Source: Prochlorococcus sp. RS04 (GTDB lineage Bacteria > Cyanobacteriota > Cyanobacteriia > PCC-6307 > Cyanobiaceae). Taken from it: a stretch of 64,000 nt of DNA. The notes beneath the pieces were generated by a model. It had not been told where the DNA came from. It was given only the letters and a program-made list of their open reading frames with translations, and did no database searches. How positions within the stretch are numbered: position 1 is the first letter of the stretch; each line of letters begins with the position of its first letter. This document shows positions 26,413-36,219 of this stretch, piece by piece. Position numbers and translations under genes: made by a program. The stretch is from NCBI RefSeq assembly GCF_001989455.1, contig NZ_CP018346.1, forward strand, positions 992,001 to 1,056,000, read 5' to 3'.

Positions 26413-28215
26413 TTAATTTTGTAAATATCCTCTGGGAGTAAGAAATATTTCGTCAACTAAGGTTGTTTGAGAATTGCCAATAATAATGATTGATAACATA
26501 TCAATCTCTTTAAAAGGAATGGTATTTAAAGTAAAATATTTTTTGGTTTGATTTTCTCTACCTACTTGTCTAGCTAATAAAACTGGAGTATTTCCATGCC
26601 TAGATTGTAAACATATATCTATTACACTTTTAAGCTGCCAATTTCTCTCAATGGATTGAGGATTAAATAAAGCTATTACAAAGTCGCCCATAAGAGCTCC
26701 TTTAATTCTTTTTTCTATTAAAGGCCATGGAGTTAATTTATCGCTTAAGCTTACTGAACAAAAGTCATTCATTAGTGGTGCTCCACTAATTGCAGCAGCT
26801 AATTGAACACTACTTATACCTGGATGTACTTCAAAGTAAGGTCTATATTCTTTTTTGATTTTTTGTAGTAATTCTAAAAGTAAACCTGCCATTCCATAAA
26901 ACCCGGATTCACCTGACGAAATTAAAGCCACTTTTATTCCTTCTTCAGCCAGTTTAATTGCTTTACTGCATCTCTCTTTTTCCTCAGTAAGTTTACTTTC
27001 AATTAAAACCTGATCATTCCTTTTTAAGGGTTTTATTAAATCTAAATACATTTTGTATCCAATCCAAACAGTACATCTTGAAAGTGCTTTCCTTGCATTA
27101 TTGGTTAGGAAGGAGATATCACCTGGCCCACTTCCAATAATATGGATCTCACCATGGGTTGGATTATATTGATTTTTTGATTCTGCGATAGCGATAGTTA
27201 CTGCCCCAGATTGATTTTTGAAAATTCTTTTTTCTTCTAATAATTTTGATTCTTCTCCTGCTGCGAGTAAGCAAGAGGCTTCTGCTACGGAAGGTGTACC
27301 AATTTCCTTTTGCACGACATTTGATGGATTTGGAACAATTATTGTTGAAAGATCTTTTTTATTAAAAAACTTTATAGGCAAGTTTTTTTCTTCAGAAAGT
27401 TCTAAAATTCCTTTCTCATCTTTTTTTATATCTATAGTTGCAAATCCCGCAATTGATTGCTGCGATAAATTTCCTGACTCCAAAAGATTATTTAAAGAAT
27501 TTGCTATTAATTCTTTGCTTGTATTTCTTTCACATCCAATACCAATCCATAATACAGGCGGGTGCCAAGTTGTTCCATGATTTTCGAATATACTCACATA
27601 AAATGTTGAATCTGGTTTTTCATTTTCTTTTTTATCAATTTGATTAATAATCTCAGCTGATTCTGAAGTTTTCCATAAATTATTACCAGATAATTGTTTG
27701 CAAAATATTTCTTCGTTTTTAGCTTGTTTAATTACTAGTTTTGACCAATCGTTTATTTCGCCAGACCTTTTCCACCCCCATTGATTTCCAAATGCATCAA
27801 GATTTAAGAGGCTTTGATCATTGGAATTATTAGTTTCTATAATTTCGCCACCAAGTAAATTAGCAATTTGACATGAAATATTTTGCGTATTTGACTGATG
27901 TAAGCCAATTAATGGAACTATCTTGGAACATTTGTTATCTATAACTATTACTCCTGGATCTTGATCTTTAGAGGTTAAAAATGGATTTATTATGCGTATT
28001 GATGCAGCAATTGAGCCTATAAAAATTATTAAATCTGTCTTCGGCCATTTTTTTAGTAATATTTCTCTAGGTTTTTGTATTTGAATAAGTTCATTTTCCT
28101 TTCCATCCTCTTTTGAAGAACCCGCAATATATATGTCTTTGACAAATTCGGTTTTTTTAAGCCTTTTTAAAATTTCTTTTGAATTATTAGATAGACCTAT
28201 CGCAATGCCTTTCAA
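26413..28215 (-). CDS. cobJ: CbiG-CobJ fusion: cobalt-precorrin 5A hydrolase / precorrin-3B C17-methyltransferase
   Basis: This 600-residue protein joins two corrin-ring enzymes of the cobalamin pathway. Residues 1 to about 335 match CbiG, with the N-terminal PLIGLHQSNTQNISCQIANLLGG region and the C-terminal domain WIGIGCERNTSKELI followed by GTPSVAEASCLLAAGEE. Residues about 352-600 are the SAM-dependent tetrapyrrole methyltransferase CobJ, with HIIGSGPGDISFLT, then ISSGESGFYGMAGLL and HPGISSVQLAAAISGAPL. The fusion is common in picocyanobacteria, which make pseudocobalamin for MetH and NrdJ. Both halves look intact. No cobalamin riboswitch was recognised upstream. Confidence 0.92.
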   Translation of the reverse strand: MKGIAIGLSNNSKEILKRLKKTEFVKDIYIAGSSKEDGKENELIQIQKPREILLKKWPKTDLIIFIGSIAASIRIINPFLTSKDQDPGVIVIDNKCSKIVPLIGLHQSNTQNISCQIANLLGGEIIETNNSNDQSLLNLDAFGNQWGWKRSGEINDWSKLVIKQAKNEEIFCKQLSGNNLWKTSESAEIINQIDKKENEKPDSTFYVSIFENHGTTWHPPVLWIGIGCERNTSKELIANSLNNLLESGNLSQQSIAGFATIDIKKDEKGILELSEEKNLPIKFFNKKDLSTIIVPNPSNVVQKEIGTPSVAEASCLLAAGEESKLLEEKRIFKNQSGAVTIAIAESKNQYNPTHGEIHIIGSGPGDISFLTNNARKALSRCTVWIGYKMYLDLIKPLKRNDQVLIESKLTEEKERCSKAIKLAEEGIKVALISSGESGFYGMAGLLLELLQKIKKEYRPYFEVHPGISSVQLAAAISGAPLMNDFCSVSLSDKLTPWPLIEKRIKGALMGDFVIALFNPQSIERNWQLKSVIDICLQSRHGNTPVLLARQVGRENQTKKYFTLNTIPFKEIDMLSIIIIGNSQTTLVDEIFLTPRGYLQN

Positions 28216-28549
28216 ATTAGAAACTATTGATAGTAACTTTGAAATTATATCCTGTCGCTGGATTTAAAAAATTTTCTTTGAAATATAAAAAAAAATTTAA
28301 GAAATTTGTATAAATTTTGAGTAAAAATACTCATAATTTAGTCATAGACTAGAATTTAACAAAATATTCATATAGTAACAATCATTAGAACATTTGTTAC
28401 GTTAATGCATAACGAAAGAATCTTTGCCTTATTATTTTTGAAACGAATATCTAAAGTTCCGAAGGATTCGTTTTCTTGAACATTATCATTAAAAATAAGT
28501 TCAAGATCCGATCAATCGGCTTTAATGTCATTTATTTTCGAGGTGCTAG
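28216..28549 (+). promoter_or_regulatory. psaA upstream region with several inverted repeats
   Basis: This 334-bp stretch has no gene. From left to right it holds GAGTAAAAATACTC near 28319-28332, a -10-like TAGAAT at 28350-28355, the inverted pair GTAACAA (28375-28381) and TTGTTAC (28394-28400), a hairpin AAACGAAT (28441-28448)/ATTCGTTT (28466-28473), a second hairpin CTTGAAC (28475-28481)/GTTCAAG (28499-28505), and a small CCG/CGG stem at 28508-28519. GAGGTG lies 4 bp before the psaA ATG. Light-dependent regulation is expected from biology, but no specific operator could be assigned. Confidence 0.5.
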
Positions 28550-30853
28550 ATGACCATCAGCCCACCAGAAAGTGGAGAAAAAAACAAAAAAGTTTTGGAA
28601 GATCCTGTCAAGGCCGATCCAAGACCTATTGATTTTGCCAAATTAGATAAGCCAGGATTCTGGTCAAGTAAATTATCTAAAGGTCCGAAAACTACAACTT
28701 GGATCTGGAATTTGCATGCTGATGCACATGATTTTGATGTGCATACAGGCGATGCTGAAGAAGCAACAAGAAAAATCTTTTCAGCTCATTTTGGACATCT
28801 TGCAGTCATTTTTATATGGATGAGTGCTGCATTTTTCCATGGAGCAAGATTTTCTAATTACTCAGGTTGGTTAGCTGATCCAACTCACGTCAAACCAGGA
28901 GCTCAGCAAGTATGGGCAATCGTTGGACAAGAAATGCTTAATGCTGACCTTGGTGCTAACTACAACGGTATTCAAATTAGTTCAGGAATATTCCACATGT
29001 GGCGAGCATGGGGAATCACTAATGAGAGTGAACTTATGGCTTTAGCAATAGGTGCTGTAGTAATGGCGGCACTTATGCTTCACGCTGGAATTTTTCATTA
29101 TCACAAAGCAGCTCCAAAAATGGAGTGGTTTCAAGATATTGAGTCTATGCTTAATCACCACATAGCTGGTTTAGTAGGTTTAGGATCATTAGCATGGGCT
29201 GGCCATTGTATTCATATCGGAGCTCCTACTGCAGCTCTCTTAGATGCAATTGATGCAGGCTCTCCTTTAGTTATTAATGGAAAAGAAATAGCAACTATTG
29301 CAGATATGCCTATGCCGCATCAACTATGCGATCCACAAATTATCGGTCAGATATTTCCAGGATTAGCAAGTGGTACAGGTAATTTCTTTAGTTTAAATTG
29401 GTTAGCTTTTTCAGACTTCCTTACTTTCAAAGGTGGACTTAACCCTGTGACAGGAAGCTTGTGGATGACTGATGTTTCACATCATCATTTAGCTTTTGGT
29501 GTAATAGCGATAATAGGTGGTCATATGTACAGAACCAATTACGGTATTGGTCATAGTATGAAAGAAATATTAGATTCACAACAGGGAGACCCAATATTAT
29601 TCCCTGCCCCTAAAGGTCATCAAGGTCTTTTTGAGTTCATGGCAGAAAGTAGACATGCTCAGCTATCAGTAAACCTAGCGATGCTTGGATCAATAAGCAT
29701 ACTTGTATCTCATCACATGTATGCGATGCCTCCATATCCTTATATAGCTACTGACTATATGACAGTTCTTGGATTATTTACCCATCACATGTGGATAGGT
29801 GGATTATTCATAGTAGGAGCGGGTGCGCATGCCGGAATTGCAATGGTTAGAGATTACGATCCAGCAAAACATATTGATAATGTATTAGACAGAATTCTTA
29901 AGGCAAGAGATGCATTAATCAGTCACTTGAACTGGGTTTGTATGTGGTTAGGATTCCATAGTTTTGGACTCTATATTCACAACGATACTATGAGAGCTTT
30001 AGGTAGACCCCAAGATATGTTTAGTGATTCTGCTATCCAACTTCAGCCAATCTTTGCTCAATGGGTACAGAGTATTCAAGCATCTGCTGTTGGGACTTCT
30101 CTTTTAGCAGGTACTGCAGAAGCTTTGCCTCACAAAGCTTTAAGTGAAGTCTTTAATGGAAGTTTAGTAGAAGTTGGTGGAAAGGTAGCTATAGCGCCAA
30201 TTCCACTAGGGACAGCTGATTTAATGATTCATCATATTCATGCTTTCCAAATCCATGTAACTGTTTTGATACTTCTTAAAGGAGTTCTTTATGCAAGAAG
30301 TTCAAGGTTAATTCCTGACAAAGCTTCTTTAGGATTTAGATTCCCTTGTGATGGTCCTGGAAGAGGTGGTACATGTCAAGTTTCTTCATGGGATCACGTT
30401 TTCTTAGCACTCTTCTGGATGTATAACTGTTTATCAATAGTTATTTTCCACTTCTCCTGGAAAATGCAGAGTGATGTTTGGGGACTTACTGGTGGTAATT
30501 TTGCACAAAGTTCAATTACTATCAATGGTTGGTTAAGAGATTTCCTCTGGGCTCAAGCTTCTCAAGTATTAACAAGCTATGGTCAATCAATAAGCATGTA
30601 CGGTTTGATGTTCTTGGGAGCTCACTTTATATGGGCGTTCAGTTTAATGTTCCTCTTCAGTGGAAGAGGATATTGGCAAGAATTGTTCGAATCAATTGTT
30701 TGGGCACACAATAAATTAAAGGTTGCACCAACCATTCAACCTCGAGCTCTATCTATTACTCAGGGACGTGCAGTAGGTGTTACACACTTCCTTGTAGGTG
30801 GTATAGCTACCACATGGGCCTTCTTCCATGCTCGCCTTTTCGGGCTGGGCTAA
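28550..30853 (+). CDS. psaA: Photosystem I P700 apoprotein A1
   Basis: PsaA forms the photosystem I reaction-centre heterodimer with PsaB and binds P700, the electron-transfer cofactors and antenna chlorophyll. The 767-residue product is full length, with eleven expected membrane helices. The FX iron-sulphur loop [19 protein letters not shown] lies near residues 599-617, with both cysteines. Many helix-borne His residues such as [14 protein letters not shown] are present. It is 27 bp from psaB, the standard operon. Confidence 0.99.
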   Translation: MTISPPESGEKNKKVLEDPVKADPRPIDFAKLDKPGFWSSKLSKGPKTTTWIWNLHADAHDFDVHTGDAEEATRKIFSAHFGHLAVIFIWMSAAFFHGARFSNYSGWLADPTHVKPGAQQVWAIVGQEMLNADLGANYNGIQISSGIFHMWRAWGITNESELMALAIGAVVMAALMLHAGIFHYHKAAPKMEWFQDIESMLNHHIAGLVGLGSLAWAGHCIHIGAPTAALLDAIDAGSPLVINGKEIATIADMPMPHQLCDPQIIGQIFPGLASGTGNFFSLNWLAFSDFLTFKGGLNPVTGSLWMTDVSHHHLAFGVIAIIGGHMYRTNYGIGHSMKEILDSQQGDPILFPAPKGHQGLFEFMAESRHAQLSVNLAMLGSISILVSHHMYAMPPYPYIATDYMTVLGLFTHHMWIGGLFIVGAGAHAGIAMVRDYDPAKHIDNVLDRILKARDALISHLNWVCMWLGFHSFGLYIHNDTMRALGRPQDMFSDSAIQLQPIFAQWVQSIQASAVGTSLLAGTAEALPHKALSEVFNGSLVEVGGKVAIAPIPLGTADLMIHHIHAFQIHVTVLILLKGVLYARSSRLIPDKASLGFRFPCDGPGRGGTCQVSSWDHVFLALFWMYNCLSIVIFHFSWKMQSDVWGLTGGNFAQSSITINGWLRDFLWAQASQVLTSYGQSISMYGLMFLGAHFIWAFSLMFLFSGRGYWQELFESIVWAHNKLKVAPTIQPRALSITQGRAVGVTHFLVGGIATTWAFFHARLFGLG

Positions 30854-30880
30854 TAACCTGAACTTCACCTTTTTAATTCA

Positions 30881-33109
30881 ATGGCAACAAAATTTCCATC
30901 ATTTAACCAGGGTCTAGCTCAGGACCCCACAACCCGACGAATATGGTACGGAATAGCTACCGCTCATGACTTTGAAAGTCATGACGGTATGACCGAAGAA
31001 AAACTCTATCAGAAGCTATTCTCTACACATTTTGGACATCTAGCAATAATTGCTCTCTGGGTAGCCGGTAACTTATTTCATATTGCTTGGCAAGGTAATT
31101 TTGAGCAATTTGTACTAGATCCAACTCATGTTCGCCCTATAGCTCATGCTATTTGGGACCCTCATTTTGGATCTGGTATAACAGAAGCAATGACACAAGC
31201 TGGAGCAAGCGGTCCAGTAAACATAGCTTATTCTGGTCTCTACCATTGGTGGTACACAATTGGAATGAGAACTAACGAGCAACTCTTCCAAGCTTCAATA
31301 TTTATGAGTATTTTGGCATGTTGGACTCTATTTGCTGGTTGGTTACACTTACAGCCTAAATTCAGACCTTCTTTAGCTTGGTTTAAAAATGCAGAGTCAA
31401 GATTAAATCATCATTTAGCTGTCTTATTTGGTTTTAGTAGTATCGCTTGGACGGGCCATTTGGTTCATGTTGCTATACCTGAATCAAGAGGTCAGCATGT
31501 AGGTTGGGATAACTGGTTAACAGTGCTTCCACATCCTGCAGGATTAGCTCCTTTCTTTACTTTAAACTGGGGAGCTTATGCCCAAAATCCTGATTCTTTA
31601 GATCAAGTATTTGGAACAGCTGAAGGAGCTGGAACAGCAATCTTTACTTTCTTAGGTGGTCTTCATCCTCAAAGTGAAGCATTATGGCTTACCGATATTG
31701 CGCATCACCATATTGCGATTGGAACAGTTTTTGTAATTGCTGGTCATATGTACAGAAATACTTTTGGTATTGGTCATAGCCTAAAAGAAATTACAGAAGC
31801 CCATAATACAAGACACCCTAATGATCCTCATAAAGGTAGTTTTGGAATTAACCACGATGGAATATATGAAACAGTAAATAATTCATTACATTTCCAACTT
31901 GGATTAGCATTAGCATCCCTTGGTGTAGCAACTTCTCTTGTAGCTCAACACATGGGTGCACTTCCTTCTTACGCTTTTATTGCCAGGGATTACACTACAC
32001 AATCTGCTTTATATAGTCATCATCAGTACATAGCAATGTTCTTGATGGTTGGTGCATTTGCACACGGAGCTATTTTCTTTGTAAGAGATTATGATCCGGA
32101 ATTAAATAAAGATAATGTACTAGCAAGAGTTCTTGGAACAAAGGAAGCTTTGATAAGCCATCTTAGTTGGGTAACAATGCTGCTTGGATTCCATACTCTA
32201 GGAATTTATGTTCATAACGACGTTGTTGTAGCTTTTGGTAATCCTGAAAAGCAAATTCTAATTGAGCCCGTATTCGCTCAATTTGTTCAAGCTGCTCAAG
32301 GTAAAATGATGTACGGCTTTAATGCTTTATTATCTGATCCAACAAGTTCAGCAAGTCTCGCCGCTAATTCATTGCCAGGTAATCACTACTGGATGGATTT
32401 GATTAATAGACAAGATGCATTAAGTGCTTTCTTACCTATCGGTCCTGCAGATTTCTTAGTTCACCATGCTATCGCTTTAGGTCTTCATACAACCGCTTTA
32501 ATACTTATCAAAGGAGCACTTGATGCTAGGGGAACAAAATTAATTCCTGATAAGAAAGATTTAGGTTATGCATTCCCTTGCGATGGCCCTGGACGTGGCG
32601 GTACTTGTGATAGTTCATCTTGGGACGCTATGTACTTAGCTATGTTCTGGGCATTAAATTTACTAGCATGGGTAACTTTCTACTGGCATTGGAAACACCT
32701 AGCAATCTGGCAGGGAAACGTAGCACAATTTAACGAATCAGGAACTTATCTAATGGGTTGGTTCAGAGATTATCTCTGGTTAAACTCTGCTCAACTTATT
32801 AATGGATATAATCCATTTGGAGTAAATTCCCTATCTCCTTGGGCCTGGATGTTCCTATTCGGCCACTTAGTTTGGGCTACTGGTTTCATGTTCCTAATAT
32901 CATGGCGTGGTTACTGGCAAGAATTAATTGAAACATTAGTTTGGGCACATCAGCGTACTCCAATTGCTAACCTTGTTGGCTGGAGAGATAAGCCAGTTGC
33001 ACTTTCAATTGTTCAAGCTAGATTAGTTGGACTAGCACATTTCACGATTGGAAACATACTTACATTTGGGGCATTTGTTATCGCATCCACTTCAGGTAAA
33101 TTTGGTTAA
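30881..33109 (+). CDS. psaB: Photosystem I P700 apoprotein A2
   Basis: PsaB is the partner of PsaA in the P700 core. The 742-residue product starts [20 protein letters not shown] and has the FX-binding loop [18 protein letters not shown] around residues 565-582, supplying the other two cysteines of the shared [4Fe-4S] cluster. Eleven hydrophobic helices with conserved His ligands are visible. A strong intrinsic terminator follows at 33130-33156. Confidence 0.99.
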
Positions 33110-33129
33110 ATTTCCCTTAAATAATTTAA

Positions 33130-33156
33130 ATCACCACGTTTGTGGTGATTTTTTTT
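33130..33156 (+). terminator. Rho-independent terminator of psaAB
   Basis: ATCACCAC (33130-33137) pairs perfectly with GTGGTGAT (33142-33149) around a 4-nt loop, followed directly by seven T. It begins 20 bp after the psaB stop and is the clearest intrinsic terminator in the window. Confidence 0.93.
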
Positions 33157-33212
33157 GTTTAATTTTAATGTTCTAAATTAAGTTAAAATTGTGTAATTAT
33201 TATTAGATATAA

Positions 33213-34175
33213 ATGTCAGATATAAAACAATTAATTTCTATTATCGTCCCTGTTTTCAATGAAAGCGATAGTATTGGTCTTTTATTGGATGAAGTTATAA
33301 ATGTAATGTCATCTCATAAAATTAATTTTGAATTGATTGTTGTAAATGATGGTTCTAAAGATAATACTCATCAAGTATTAAAGGAACTAACTCTCAAAAT
33401 TAAAGAATTGTCAGTAATTTCCCTTCGCAAAAATTATGGTCAAACTGCAGCAATGTCAGCTGGCTTTGATAATTCTAAGGGCGATATTGTTATTACTTTG
33501 GATGGTGATTTACAGAATGATCCAAATGATATTCCTTTATTAATTTCAGAGATTAATAATGGTTTTGATTTGGTTTGTGGTTGGAGGTTTGATAGAAAAG
33601 ATAAATTAATTAATAGAAAGATACCATCAAAAATAGCGAATAAGTTAATAGCTCACGTTACAGGTTTGAAGTTACATGACTATGGTTGCTCATTAAAAGC
33701 ATTTAAGAAAGAAATAATAGAAGATATAAAGTTATATGGGGAACTTCACAGGTTTTTGCCCGTTTTAGCTAATATTGAAGGTGCAAGAATCAAAGAAATT
33801 AAAGTAAATCATAGGAGCAGGCAATATGGATCTAGTAAATATGGAATTGATAGAACTTTTAGAGTTTTAATGGATTTACTAACTGTTTGGTTTATGACTA
33901 AATTTTTAACAAGACCGATGTATGGATTTGGTTTTGTTGGAATTATAAGTATTTTCTTTAGCCTTGCGATAAGTTCTTATTTGATAGTTTTAAAAATAAT
34001 GGGTGAGGATATTGGAAATCGTCCGTTGCTGATGTTTGCATTAATATTAGGAATTGCTGGTGTTCAATTATTTAGCTTTGGATTGTTGAGTGAACTTTTA
34101 ATTAGGACATATCATGAAAGTCAAAGTCGTCCAATTTACAGAATTAGATCAATAAACAGTGCTAAGCAAAATTGA
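33213..34175 (+). CDS. Membrane-anchored GT2 glycosyltransferase, GtrB/DPM1-like
   Basis: The 320-residue protein has a GT-A domain with ISIIVPVFNESDSIG at its start, VVNDGSKDNT, and the metal-binding DGD at residues 97-99 in TLDGDLQND. After the catalytic part come two C-terminal hydrophobic segments (about residues 232-260 and 270-295). This architecture belongs to polyprenyl-phosphate glucosyl/mannosyltransferases such as GtrB or dolichol-phosphate mannose synthase. It probably loads a sugar onto a lipid carrier for surface glycans. A partner ArnT-like membrane transferase is encoded at 59-60.7 kb. It ends 4 bp from a convergent gene. Confidence 0.85.
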   Translation: MSDIKQLISIIVPVFNESDSIGLLLDEVINVMSSHKINFELIVVNDGSKDNTHQVLKELTLKIKELSVISLRKNYGQTAAMSAGFDNSKGDIVITLDGDLQNDPNDIPLLISEINNGFDLVCGWRFDRKDKLINRKIPSKIANKLIAHVTGLKLHDYGCSLKAFKKEIIEDIKLYGELHRFLPVLANIEGARIKEIKVNHRSRQYGSSKYGIDRTFRVLMDLLTVWFMTKFLTRPMYGFGFVGIISIFFSLAISSYLIVLKIMGEDIGNRPLLMFALILGIAGVQLFSFGLLSELLIRTYHESQSRPIYRIRSINSAKQN

Positions 34176-34179
34176 TTGT

Positions 34180-34572
34180 TTACTTGAACTGTCTTATTAA
34201 TAAAGCTGAAATTTCAACGACTTCAGGAGAAATATCTCTTAAGCCTTTTCGTAAAATTGGTAATGTTGATTTATCAGCTAATTCTTCCGCAATTTTTAAT
34301 GCCTTTAATTTATTATCTGTATCACCCTTAAAAAGACTAATCATTTTATTTCTTTGAGAATTTTTATAAAATATTGAGTACTTTTTTTCTTCGTGATTGT
34401 ATAAATAACTATTTTTTTTAGATAGAAATTTATTATTACTTTTTTTATTTTTCTTTAATTTAATAGAATTTAAATTGCTTTGATTTATTAACTTTTTAAA
34501 GCTTCTTTTTTTAAAAACTAGAAGTAATATTCCTATAAAAATAATAAGTAAAATTGCGAAAAAATTTAACAT
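34180..34572 (-). CDS. Conserved small membrane protein with HEAT-like C-terminus
   Basis: The 130-residue protein has one hydrophobic helix at residues 2-20 (LNFFAILLIIFIGILLLVF), a very basic Lys/Ser/Asn-rich linker of about 60 residues, then a helical-repeat-like end: NKLKALKIAEELADKSTLPILRKGL followed by ISPEVVEISALLIRQF. Such spacing resembles one HEAT repeat pair. No function is recognised. It converges on the GT2 gene and is divergent from psaI, so cotranscription with photosystem I genes is excluded. Confidence 0.6.
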   Translation of the reverse strand: MLNFFAILLIIFIGILLLVFKKRSFKKLINQSNLNSIKLKKNKKSNNKFLSKKNSYLYNHEEKKYSIFYKNSQRNKMISLFKGDTDNKLKALKIAEELADKSTLPILRKGLRDISPEVVEISALLIRQFK

Positions 34573-34641
34573 GTAAAAAGTTAATAATTTTTATATCATC
34601 CAGTAATAAAATTAACATTATTTCGCTGATCAATACTAAAG

Positions 34642-34661
34642 TGTTTAAAGATGTTTAAAGA
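34642..34661 (+). repeat. Tandem decamer just upstream of psaI
   Basis: TGTTTAAAGA occurs twice back to back (34642-34651 and 34652-34661), ending 3 bp before the psaI ATG. The second copy provides the only purine-rich ribosome-binding-like stretch (AAAGA). The one-helical-turn period suggests either an operator-like direct repeat or a slippage product. Confidence 0.7.
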
Positions 34662-34664
34662 ACT

Positions 34665-34778
34665 ATGCCATCTGATTTACCAAGTCTTTTACCCTCAATT
34701 TTTGTTCCATTAATTGGTATAGCAATGCCTGCTGTTTTTATCGTATTGATTGGAAGATTAATTACAGCAACTGAATAA
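34665..34778 (+). CDS. psaI: Photosystem I reaction centre subunit VIII
   Basis: PsaI is a single-helix subunit next to PsaL that supports trimer formation of photosystem I. The 37-residue frame starts MPSDLPSLLPSIFVPLIG and continues with a hydrophobic helix AMPAVFIVLIGRLITATE. This matches PsaI in size, Pro-rich N-terminus and position directly before psaL (27 bp). It is too short for automatic gene finding at common length limits. Confidence 0.9.
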   Translation: MPSDLPSLLPSIFVPLIGIAMPAVFIVLIGRLITATE

Positions 34779-34805
34779 ATTATCAAACACTAAACTATTA
34801 AAAAA

Positions 34806-35405
34806 ATGAGCGACTTTCAAAAATCATTCTCTGAATCAACAAGTTCTATTAAGTTTGATGAGAAATACATAGATACTTCTGTACAACCAAATGATATTGG
34901 CGTAGCAGAACAATGGGCAGTAAAAACAGTTGCTGATCCTTGTGTTGGTAATTTAGCTACTCCAGTTAATAGTGGTTATTTTACAAAAGCCTTTATAAAT
35001 AATTTACCTTTTTACAGAGAAGGTATTTCTCCTAATTTTAGAGGTTTAGAAACTGGAGCAGCTTTTGGATATCTTCTATACGGACCTTTTACTATGACTG
35101 GCCCACTAAGAAATTCTGAATTTGCTCTAACAGCTGGACTTCTCGCTACTATTGGAGCTGTTCATATTTTGACAGCACTTTTTGTGCTATACAATGCACC
35201 TGGTAAAGCACCTAATGTTCAACCTCCAGATGCGACTGTTAATAATCCGCCAAAGGACTTATTTACAAGAGCTGGTTGGGCTGATTTTACAAGTGGATTT
35301 TGGTTAGGAGGATGTGGAGGAGCTGTTTTTGCTTGGTTACTTGTTGGGACATTACACTTAGATACCATAATGCCAATCATTAAAAATATTTGGACTGCTG
35401 GTTAA
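34806..35405 (+). CDS. psaL: Photosystem I reaction centre subunit XI, extended form
   Basis: PsaL forms the centre of cyanobacterial photosystem I trimers. The core motifs are present: [39 protein letters not shown] and GPLRNSEFA, with three hydrophobic helices. At 199 residues the protein is about 40 longer than freshwater cyanobacterial PsaL (near 155, from recall). The extra sequence is an N-terminal acidic stretch of about 40 residues plus a longer loop after helix two ([20 protein letters not shown]). This longer form is known from Prochlorococcus. It is in an operon with psaI. Confidence 0.96.
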   Translation: MSDFQKSFSESTSSIKFDEKYIDTSVQPNDIGVAEQWAVKTVADPCVGNLATPVNSGYFTKAFINNLPFYREGISPNFRGLETGAAFGYLLYGPFTMTGPLRNSEFALTAGLLATIGAVHILTALFVLYNAPGKAPNVQPPDATVNNPPKDLFTRAGWADFTSGFWLGGCGGAVFAWLLVGTLHLDTIMPIIKNIWTAG

Positions 35406-35457
35406 TTTCTAAATAAAAGAATAAGTAATATTTTAATTTAAAGTTGAGCTATATTAA

Positions 35458-36216
35458 TTAACGTATAGTACGATCCCATCTATAATTTCTAACTACTCTT
35501 CCTGCCGAAATAAGTTTAGATTTATAATGGAATGAGATTTTATCATTAGACTTTTTTAGGGTATCTAATCCTATTCCATTTCTGCCAAAATCCACTCCAG
35601 AGCTATGGTAATAGAATCCGTCTCCTTTGTAGATTCCAATATGATCACATTTTCCTTCATTTCCAAAAAATAAAAGATCGCCAGGTCGTAGAGCCGCATA
35701 CGATTCTTTGAAATAAAAAAGGTGCTTACAAAAACTTTTTATTTGAAAAGAGTCTCGAGGTATAAAAATTTGATGCTTTAAAAAAGCAGTCTGAATTAAT
35801 CCAGAACAATCAAAATTGGGTCCTAATGTACCTCCCCAAAGATATTCATTATTTAACTCAGATTGATCTTTGATCCATTTTAAAATTGAGTTAACTTTAT
35901 CTTTTATAAAGAAGTGTTCATTTTCTAAACTGTTATTTTTTTTGAATTCGTATTTCTCAATAATTAATCCATCTAAATTTATCCAACAGACGTAACCATC
36001 TTCATATAGTTGAACTAGTATTCTTGAATATTTATGGTTGTTTTGATAAATATTTGGATAAATAAGCCTAAAAATTCTATTTTTAAATATTTCAGTAACT
36101 AATTTATCTTCTGTTTCATTTTGATATCCCGAAATATTAACTTTTAATTGCCACCAAATAGTTTTTGAAAAATTAGTTTGTTTAAATAGTGAGATAGGAT
36201 TTTTATAAATTTCCAT
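35458..36216 (-). CDS. NlpC/P60-family (C40) cysteine peptidase
   Basis: This 252-residue protein has a C-terminal NlpC/P60 domain with the catalytic triad Cys137 (in GPNFDCSGLIQ), His192 (in CDHIGIYKG) and His204 (in FYYHSSG). NlpC/P60 enzymes cut gamma-D-Glu-diamino-acid bonds of peptidoglycan stem peptides. Residues about 45-90 (RLIYPNIYQNNHKYSRILVQLY, broken by a turn, then GYVCWINLDGL) look like an SH3-type wall-binding domain. The N-terminus lacks a clear signal peptide. It stands 3 bp from a divergent serine hydrolase gene. Confidence 0.87.
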   Translation of the reverse strand: MEIYKNPISLFKQTNFSKTIWWQLKVNISGYQNETEDKLVTEIFKNRIFRLIYPNIYQNNHKYSRILVQLYEDGYVCWINLDGLIIEKYEFKKNNSLENEHFFIKDKVNSILKWIKDQSELNNEYLWGGTLGPNFDCSGLIQTAFLKHQIFIPRDSFQIKSFCKHLFYFKESYAALRPGDLLFFGNEGKCDHIGIYKGDGFYYHSSGVDFGRNGIGLDTLKKSNDKISFHYKSKLISAGRVVRNYRWDRTIR

Positions 36217-36219
36217 TCA

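Noticed and set aside
28375-28400. HLR1/RpaB-type operator before psaA
   Set aside because: The GTAACAA/TTGTTAC arms are inverted and lack the TTACA direct-repeat pattern recalled for HLR1; kept only as an unassigned inverted repeat.
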